Shown here: positions 59,155-64,000 of the stretch, piece after piece
Layout of the letters: each line of letters opens with the position of its first letter
How positions within the stretch are numbered: position 1 is the stretch's first letter
NCBI RefSeq assembly: GCF_037335815.1
Contig: NZ_CP147841.1
Location: forward strand, 1,426,001-1,490,000
DNA: 64,000 bases
Reading direction: 5' to 3'
Origin: Salinirubellus litoreus
Lineage (GTDB): Archaea > Halobacteriota > Halobacteria > Halobacteriales > Haloarculaceae
The notes under the pieces: generated by a model
The model's database searches: none
Seen by the model: only the letters and a program-made list of their open reading frames with translations
What the model was told of the DNA's origin: nothing
Made by a program: the position numbers and the translations under genes

Positions 59155-59238
59155 TATAGTAGCGTTTGGAAGTCTGTACTCACGGACGGGAGGACCGTTC
59201 CCGCCCGGAGTGTGTCATCGGTTCCAAACGCCACTATA
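59155..59238 (+). repeat. 84-bp element with 17-bp terminal inverted repeats, copy A
   Basis: It begins TATAGTAGCGTTTGGAA and ends TTCCAAACGCCACTATA (one mismatch to a perfect inverse), with an internal GC-rich segment. Copy B at 60509 is the same element on the other strand. It is a MITE-like non-autonomous transposon, lying 15 bases beyond the MFS stop codon. Confidence 0.75.
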
Positions 59239-59253
59239 CTCCGAAGATCCCTG

Positions 59254-60450
59254 TCAGTACTCGCCCGCGGGCGTCCCCCGGACGCGACCGGCGGGGATGT
59301 GGCCGGTGAGGTGGAGGCCAACGAGCCCCACCAGGACGACCGCCAGCCCGCCGGCGAACCAGGCGAAGACGGCGTCGTAGGCGAGGCCGCGACCGACGAG
59401 GCTCCCGACCGCGAGGCTCCCCGGTGCCTGGGCGACCATCATCGCGGCGGAGTAGAAGGTGTACGCAGATGCGCGGTGGTGGTCGGGGAGCGAGGTCAGC
59501 AGGTAGGTGTCGACGACGGGGAACATCGAGTGGACGACGTAGCCCAGGAGGACGCTGACGACGACGATCGTGAGAAGCCCGGTCGCGAGGGTCAGGGCGT
59601 AGACCGTGACGACGAACCCGCCGACGACCACGAGCACGAGCGGGACGTTCGGAACCCGGTCGGCCAGCCGCCCGGTGAGGAGGAACGCCGGGAGCCCGGC
59701 CGCGAACACGAGCGTCAGCAGCGTCCGGGCCGTCCCCGGCGGGAGCCCCTTGCCGGCGACGAGGTAGGAGACGTAGAAGTTGAACAGGCCGTTCCAGACG
59801 AACCCCACCGTGCCGACCACGACGACGCCGGTGAGGACGATCGGCCACTGGGCGCGGACCGCCCGGAAGAGGTGTCGGTCGCTCGCCCCGGCGTCCGGGA
59901 GGTCCGCACCCCGGGTCGCGTACAGCGTGTAGAGGGTGACGAGCGCCCCGAGGACGGCGAGACCGAGGAACGCCAGCCGCCAGTCCGCCAGGACGAGGAC
60001 CGCGCCGACCGCGAGCGGGGCGGCCACCGCCGCGAGCCCGGCGGCCATCCCGTGGACGCCGAGCGCCCGGCCGACGCCCTCGGGGAACAGTTCGCTCACG
60101 AGGGGGTTGCCCGCGACGAAGTAGCCCCCCGCCGCGAGGCCGATGAGCGAGGCACCCACCATGAGGACGGGCACGGAGGGGGCGAAGGCGGTGAACAGCG
60201 CGGCCACGGTCAGGCCGGTCCCGGAGGCGAGGACGACGACGTGTCTCGGAACGCGGGTGAGGGCGTAGCCGGTCGGGATCCGCGAGACGGCCGAGCCGAG
60301 CCACGCGAGCGTCGCCACGGCTCCGAGTTCCGCGGGAGTCGCCGCGAAGTCGGCAGCGAGCGGCTCGATGAGCGGGGCGAACACCACTCGCCCGAGGTTG
60401 ACGAGGAACACCATCGAGCAGAGCGATCCGAACAGTCTACGGCGGGACAC
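59254..60450 (-). CDS. MFS transporter
   Basis: This is a 398-residue protein from GTG 60450 with 12 hydrophobic segments of the major facilitator type (FAPLIEPLAADFAATPAELGAVATLAWLGSAVSRIPTG; GRLADRVPNVPLVLVVVGGFVV). There is an early Arg and a loop Arg/Asp in the expected spacing, but no substrate-specific motif. Both ends are enclosed by 84-bp elements in inverted orientation, and the start-proximal one may supply a TATA-like sequence (CTACTATATGC) about 55-65 bases upstream. Confidence 0.87.
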   Translation of the reverse strand: MSRRRLFGSLCSMVFLVNLGRVVFAPLIEPLAADFAATPAELGAVATLAWLGSAVSRIPTGYALTRVPRHVVVLASGTGLTVAALFTAFAPSVPVLMVGASLIGLAAGGYFVAGNPLVSELFPEGVGRALGVHGMAAGLAAVAAPLAVGAVLVLADWRLAFLGLAVLGALVTLYTLYATRGADLPDAGASDRHLFRAVRAQWPIVLTGVVVVGTVGFVWNGLFNFYVSYLVAGKGLPPGTARTLLTLVFAAGLPAFLLTGRLADRVPNVPLVLVVVGGFVVTVYALTLATGLLTIVVVSVLLGYVVHSMFPVVDTYLLTSLPDHHRASAYTFYSAAMMVAQAPGSLAVGSLVGRGLAYDAVFAWFAGGLAVVLVGLVGLHLTGHIPAGRVRGTPAGEY

Positions 60451-60508
60451 AGCCGGGGTTCGTCCCCGTTCGGGTCAAGCGTTCCGGATGGCTCCGGGGG
60501 TGATCGCA

Positions 60509-60592
60509 TATAGTAGCGTTTGGAACCGATGACACACTTCGGGCGGGCTCGTCCCGCCCGCCCGTGAGTACAGACTTCCAAACGCTACTATA
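60509..60592 (-). repeat. 84-bp element with 17-bp terminal inverted repeats, copy B
   Basis: TATAGTAGCGTTTGGAA at 60509-60525 and TTCCAAACGCTACTATA at 60576-60592 are perfect inverted repeats. Read as the reverse complement, it equals copy A except for a few interior and end bases. It sits 59 bases upstream of the MFS start codon. Confidence 0.78.
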
Positions 60593-60662
60593 GGTGTCCG
60601 TCCGCGCCGGCCGTCGAACCGCGTCGGCGGGAGCGCGGGCAGTCACACCACCGCCGGGCTTT

Positions 60663-60668
60663 TTTATA
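60663..60668 (+). promoter_or_regulatory. TATA box of the small zinc-finger gene
   Basis: TTTATA lies 21-26 bases before ATG 60689, the leaderless distance, in an otherwise GC-rich spacer. Confidence 0.65.
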
Positions 60669-60688
60669 CGCGGTCTCCGACTACGGGT

Positions 60689-60859
60689 ATGGAATCCGTT
60701 CGGAAGGGCCTCCGCACGAAGGCCATCGTCAAGGACACGTACGAGCGGCTGGTGTGTGCGGAGTGCGAGGAAGGGCTCAAGACCCGGAACGACCCCGACG
60801 AGATCGGCTCCGTGCGGTTCTGTCCCGACTGTGGTCGGGAGTGGAAACAGGTCGGCTGA
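60689..60859 (+). CDS. HVO_0758-family zinc-finger microprotein
   Basis: This 56-residue protein has two Cys pairs, CAEC (about 23-26) and CPDC (about 47-50), in MESVRKGLRTKAIVKDTYERL...FCPDCGREWKQVG. The order and length match the Haloferax HVO_0758 zinc-finger microprotein. The family's role is poorly known. The TATA box at leaderless distance supports expression. Confidence 0.8.
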   Translation: MESVRKGLRTKAIVKDTYERLVCAECEEGLKTRNDPDEIGSVRFCPDCGREWKQVG

Positions 60860-60873
60860 CCCGTCGCGCCCGG

Positions 60874-61971
60874 TCACCCGGACTCGAACACCGCGTCGAA
60901 CGCGCTCGCACCGAGCGGCTCGAACGTCCCCGCATCCACGTTCTCCGCGACGTGCTCCGTCGAGCCCATCCCGACGAGCGACGCGGTCACACCGGGTGCC
61001 GACCGGGCGAAGTTGATCGCCCGCTGGGCCGGCGTGTCCCCCTCGATCCGGGCCGCCACGGATTCGGGGATCGACCCGTCATCGGCGAGGTCACCCTGGA
61101 GTATCGAGGCGCTGGTGAAGACGTTCAGTCCCGACTCCTGGGCGAACATCAGCGCGCTCTGTGGGCCGTCGGCCCCCTCGTGGGCCGCGACGGTGAACGC
61201 GTCGGCCATGTGGACGTTGAACGGCAACTGAACGGCACGGAAGTGCGTGGCGGCGTTGCCGGCCCGCTTGGACGCCTCCCGCCCCCGCCTGACGACCTCC
61301 GGGAGCGAGAGATAGGAGTCGTGATCCTCGGGCACTCGGAAGCACTCCCAGGTGGCGACGCCGTAGTGCCGGAGGTCGCCGGCGGCCGCACGCTCCTCGA
61401 GCCGGGTGAAGGCGTCCTCCAGCCGGTCGTACACCTCCTCGCGCGAGTGTTCCCCCAACTGCGTCTCCGGGTTGTGGACGTAGTAGAGGTCGATCGTGTC
61501 GAGCCCGAGATTGGAAAGGGAGCGGTCGAGCTGGTCGTCCAGGTAGTCGGGGGCGATGCAGTTCCCCCGGACGAGTTCGTCCGGATCGACGATACCGGAG
61601 TCGACGTACTCCTCGCGGACGAACCGGCCGGGATCCGCCGGTCGGGATCCGTCGAACGGGACGAACCCGCCCTTGGTGGCGACGAGGACGGCCTCGCGGT
61701 CGGTCTCGGAACCCCGGATCGCCTCGCCGACGACCCGCTCGGAGCGCTGTGCGCGGTAGTTGATCGCGGTGTCGAGGACGTTGATCCCCGACTCCAGCGC
61801 CGCCGTGAGCGCCTCGCGGTAGCGGTCGTCGGTCGCGTCGGTCGGCTCGCCGAGGTAGGTGCCCGCACCGATGCTGGAGACGGCGAGCCCCGAGAGCGCC
61901 CGGAAGTAGGTCCGCGCGAACCGCTCGTCGAAGCGATCGCGGTAGTCCCAGGTCGCCTCCTTGGTGGCCAT
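60874..61971 (-). CDS. Aldo/keto reductase-family oxidoreductase
   Basis: This is a 365-residue TIM-barrel protein from ATG 61971 (an in-frame ATG at 61980 is an alternative). It has GINVLDTAINYRAQRSERVVGEAI with catalytic Asp and Tyr, VATKGGF with Lys, IDLYYVHNPETQ with His, and QRAINFARSAPGVTASLVGMGSTEHVAENV, a canonical NADPH-site end. The length is longer than classic members owing to insertions around 130-160. The substrate is unknown. Confidence 0.88.
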   Translation of the reverse strand: MATKEATWDYRDRFDERFARTYFRALSGLAVSSIGAGTYLGEPTDATDDRYREALTAALESGINVLDTAINYRAQRSERVVGEAIRGSETDREAVLVATKGGFVPFDGSRPADPGRFVREEYVDSGIVDPDELVRGNCIAPDYLDDQLDRSLSNLGLDTIDLYYVHNPETQLGEHSREEVYDRLEDAFTRLEERAAAGDLRHYGVATWECFRVPEDHDSYLSLPEVVRRGREASKRAGNAATHFRAVQLPFNVHMADAFTVAAHEGADGPQSALMFAQESGLNVFTSASILQGDLADDGSIPESVAARIEGDTPAQRAINFARSAPGVTASLVGMGSTEHVAENVDAGTFEPLGASAFDAVFESG

Positions 61972-62034
61972 ACCCGGCATCGGGGCTCGCGACGAGTAAA
62001 CACCCGCGTTCCGACGCCGGGAGACGAATCTCCC

Positions 62035-62892
62035 TCAATCGCCGTTTCGCGGGACCATCCTCGCGCCGGCGGGGTCGATCTCGGTGATCTCGGGGTCGTA
62101 CCCCGCATCGGAGAGCCCGGAGTCGAGGGCGAACACGGTCGGGCCGCCGGCCGCGACCGCCGCCTCCCCGCCCGCGCGGCTCACCGCCTCGACCGTCTCC
62201 CGGAGCTCGTCGGTGAGCAGGTCGGCCTCGCGGGCGAACCGACGCGAGGCCCGCATGAAGACGGGGAGCGTCGGTTCCGAGACGACCGCCGAGAGGGCAC
62301 GCCCGGCCGCGCCCGAGCGCAGGTCGCTCGCCTCGGGCGGCGGCAGTTCGGCGTCGATCTCGAGGAGACCATCGAGCGTGAGGTACTCGACTCGACCCCG
62401 AGCGGGTATCCCATCGGTCCGGTTGTGGGCCGGCCCGCCGGGTTCGAGGCGGAGCGGGACGCCGCCGCGGGCCCCCGCGACGACGTCACCGAGACCCGTT
62501 CCCGCCTGCACCTCCGCGCCGTGGGCGACCGTGAGGAGTTCGTCCTCCGAGAGCACGCGGTCGAGGACGGCGTTCGCCGCGAGCGCCGCCCCGAGCGCGA
62601 CCGCACCCGTCAGACCGAACCCCGCCCCCGGCACCAGGTGCGTCTCGGCCTCGACGCGGGCACCCGGCACCCGGAGCGCCCCGAGCACCCGCGAGACGGC
62701 CTCTAACTCGACCGGCTCGCCGTTCAACTCGACGACGAGTTCGTCTCCTCCCGTGGGTCGGACGGTCACCCGGACGCCCTCGGAGACGACGATACCGCCA
62801 CCGCGTGCGCCCGCCGCCGTGGGGTCGTCCGCGCGGTGGACGCCCGAGAACCCCGACAGGTGGCCGGGCACGAACGCCGTCGCTTCGTTCAT
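62035..62892 (-). CDS. GHMP-family kinase, probably pantoate kinase
   Basis: This is a 285-residue protein from ATG 62892 (MNEATAFVPGHLSGFSGVHRADDP). The GHMP motifs are visible: PGHLSGFSG at the N-terminus, a Gly-rich ATP loop (HLVPGAGFGLTGAVALGAALAAN) and GTGLGDVVAGARGGVPLRLEPGG. The order fits archaeal pantoate kinase, which phosphorylates pantoate en route to CoA. A pantothenate synthetase partner is not in the window. Confidence 0.87.
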   Translation of the reverse strand: MNEATAFVPGHLSGFSGVHRADDPTAAGARGGGIVVSEGVRVTVRPTGGDELVVELNGEPVELEAVSRVLGALRVPGARVEAETHLVPGAGFGLTGAVALGAALAANAVLDRVLSEDELLTVAHGAEVQAGTGLGDVVAGARGGVPLRLEPGGPAHNRTDGIPARGRVEYLTLDGLLEIDAELPPPEASDLRSGAAGRALSAVVSEPTLPVFMRASRRFAREADLLTDELRETVEAVSRAGGEAAVAAGGPTVFALDSGLSDAGYDPEITEIDPAGARMVPRNGD

Positions 62893-62967
62893 CGTATCGG
62901 GATCCACCGGCACGGACTAAACGTCTCGGGGTCGCTCAGCCAGTGGAGGGGAGTTCTCCGGGGGCGA

Positions 62968-63387
62968 TCAGCCGGACTTCCCAGCCAGCGTTCGCCGGGC
63001 GGCGACGGCGAACTCCTCGAAGGCGTCGATGTCCATCGCGTCCGTCGTCACGAGTACGCCCTCCTCGCCGTCGTTGACGCGTGCGACGTAGCCGTCGGTG
63101 AACGTCCGGAGGGTGAACAGGTACTCGCCCAGGGACGGCTCGACGCCCGGCTCGTCGGTAAGGGTCCGATAGGTCTCGCGTGTGGAGAACCCGAGCCGTT
63201 CGTTCTCGACGAGAGCGTGCTTTGCTTCGTGGGCCGCCGACGGTTCGACGCCGAGGTCCGACCGGAGGTAGAGCACCTCGAAGTCCTCGGGCGTGAAGCG
63301 GACGACGCTCCTGAGGGTGTCCCCAAGGGCCGTTCGGCTGAGCGAGACGAGCGAGTCAGCGTACGCCGGTGACGTTTCGATCGCCAT
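62968..63387 (-). CDS. Small haloarchaeal DUF7522-like protein
   Basis: This is a 139-residue protein from ATG 63387 (MAIETSPAYADSLVSLSRTALGDTLRSVVRFTPEDFEVLYLRSDLG). It looks like the haloarchaeal DUF7522-type proteins, with an alpha/beta core and Asp/Glu surface. A palindromic TATA region lies 18-31 bases upstream. No activity known. Confidence 0.72.
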   Translation of the reverse strand: MAIETSPAYADSLVSLSRTALGDTLRSVVRFTPEDFEVLYLRSDLGVEPSAAHEAKHALVENERLGFSTRETYRTLTDEPGVEPSLGEYLFTLRTFTDGYVARVNDGEEGVLVTTDAMDIDAFEEFAVAARRTLAGKSG

Positions 63388-63404
63388 GCATTAGGAACGT
63401 ATCG

Positions 63405-63418
63405 TGAATATATATTCA
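63405..63418 (-). promoter_or_regulatory. Palindrome TGAATATATATTCA over the TATA box
   Basis: A perfect 14-base palindrome whose AT core lies 18-31 bases before ATG 63387. It is both a TATA box and a possible operator, so a bound regulator would block TBP directly. Confidence 0.6.
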
Positions 63419-63535
63419 TTTCTACGACCGATACGTTATTTTCGAAGGTAGGAGAGGCCACGATGGTCGAAGCTCGATCCAGGCAGGACGAGGGCGGAGG
63501 GAAAGCCGTTTACTCCCCCGGTACCACCCCGACGC

Positions 63536-64000
63536 ATGACCGAGGACGCCGTGTCGGACCTGCCCCCCGACGCCCGCGAGGAGATCGCCGAGGCCGTCCG
63601 CTCGGCGCTCGCCAGACACGGCTACGCCGGGCTGACGACGCGGAAGGTCGCCGCCGAGTCCGAGAAGAGCGAGGCGTTCTTCTTCTATCACTGCGATACG
63701 AAGGCCGACCTCATCCTCGTGTTCCTCGAGTGGGCGACCGAGTGGTCGGCGGACCGGTTCGCGGCCACGGCGGCCGAGCCCGACCCCGTGAGGAAGCTCT
63801 ACCTGGCCTGTGACTGCCTGCTCGGCGACCCCGACGACGAGTTCGAGCGCGGGATGAACGTCGCGATGATGGAGCTGCTCTCATACGCCCCACACGACGC
63901 GGCGTTCCGCGACCGACTGGAGGCCTACGAACGGCGCGTCCTCTCCGATCTCGCGGACATCATCGGGGGTGGGATCGAAGCGGGCGTGCTCCGGGAGGTC
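63536..64000 (+). CDS. TetR/AcrR-family regulator, C-terminus beyond window
   Basis: 155 codons remain open to the right edge. The N-terminal HTH (about 15-60) reads IAEAVRSALARHGYAGLTTRKVAAESEKSEAFFFYHCDTKADLILVFLEW, the TetR recognition-helix pattern with FFYH. A helical ligand domain follows. The target is probably a neighbouring transport gene beyond the edge. The family is sure; the C-terminus is absent. Confidence 0.85.
   Translation, partial: MTEDAVSDLPPDAREEIAEAVRSALARHGYAGLTTRKVAAESEKSEAFFFYHCDTKADLILVFLEWATEWSADRFAATAAEPDPVRKLYLACDCLLGDPDDEFERGMNVAMMELLSYAPHDAAFRDRLEAYERRVLSDLADIIGGGIEAGVLREV

Noticed and set aside
1..64000. CRISPR arrays or cas genes
   Set aside because: No regularly spaced direct repeats and no Cas motifs; the only repeats are the 267-bp and 84-bp units and hairpins.

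Overview
This window comes from the chromosome, or a large replicon, of a haloarchaeon (class Halobacteria). The supporting signs are very high GC across most of the window, acidic proteins, TFB-type transcription factors, bacterio-opsin-activator-type HTH regulators, HVO_0758- and DUF7342-type small families, an AglD-type glycosyltransferase, leaderless promoters with TATA boxes about 25 bases before the start codon, and IS200/IS605-type TnpB elements. I cannot assign a genus. No rRNA, tRNA or CRISPR array was seen.

Region 1 (1-17.2 kb) is accessory and patchy, with a clear GC drop at 1-5.3 kb and again at about 10.3-12.1 kb. It holds a leftward three-gene operon with overlapping ends: a four-helix membrane protein, a short Rad50/SMC-like ATPase with a zinc ribbon in its coiled coil, and a YwgA-like winged-helix protein. 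Downstream is a large adenine-methyltransferase-like protein whose catalytic motifs are decayed, and which runs off the left edge. This set is the best candidate for an undescribed (probably defence) system. It is followed by an MNT/HEPN toxin-antitoxin pair with palindromes at its start, an integrase remnant, a DUF7342-like/partner pair, a divergent TFB, a hairpin cluster, about 2.7 kb with no believable gene, a TnpB-like gene with an altered RuvC-II residue, and an apparently intact TnpB insertion.

Region 2 (17.2-58.7 kb) is dense and core-like. It contains a YeiH-type transporter, an acyl-CoA dehydrogenase homologue, topA, a bactofilin-like protein, two YchF paralogues, a UbiA/lycopene-cyclase-type fusion, an aminotransferase, several regulators, a phosphoribosyltransferase, a deaminase, a PhzF-like protein, ppsA, metG, a glycerate kinase next to an unusual enolase paralogue, an NfeD protein, a NUDIX hydrolase, Hsp20 with a zinc-ribbon partner, a radical SAM protein, aglD and tfb, and a glycosyltransferase pair. 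A 267-bp repeat at 20.4 kb recurs at 58.9 kb.

Region 3 (58.7-64 kb) has the second 267-bp copy, then an MFS transporter flanked by two 84-bp elements in inverted orientation. After these come a 56-residue zinc protein, an aldo/keto reductase, a probable pantoate kinase (CoA synthesis), a small haloarchaeal protein with a palindromic promoter, and a TetR-type regulator cut by the right edge.

Gene starts were chosen by family fit, overlap with neighbours and TATA spacing. Family names rest on motif recognition by eye, since no database search was possible.
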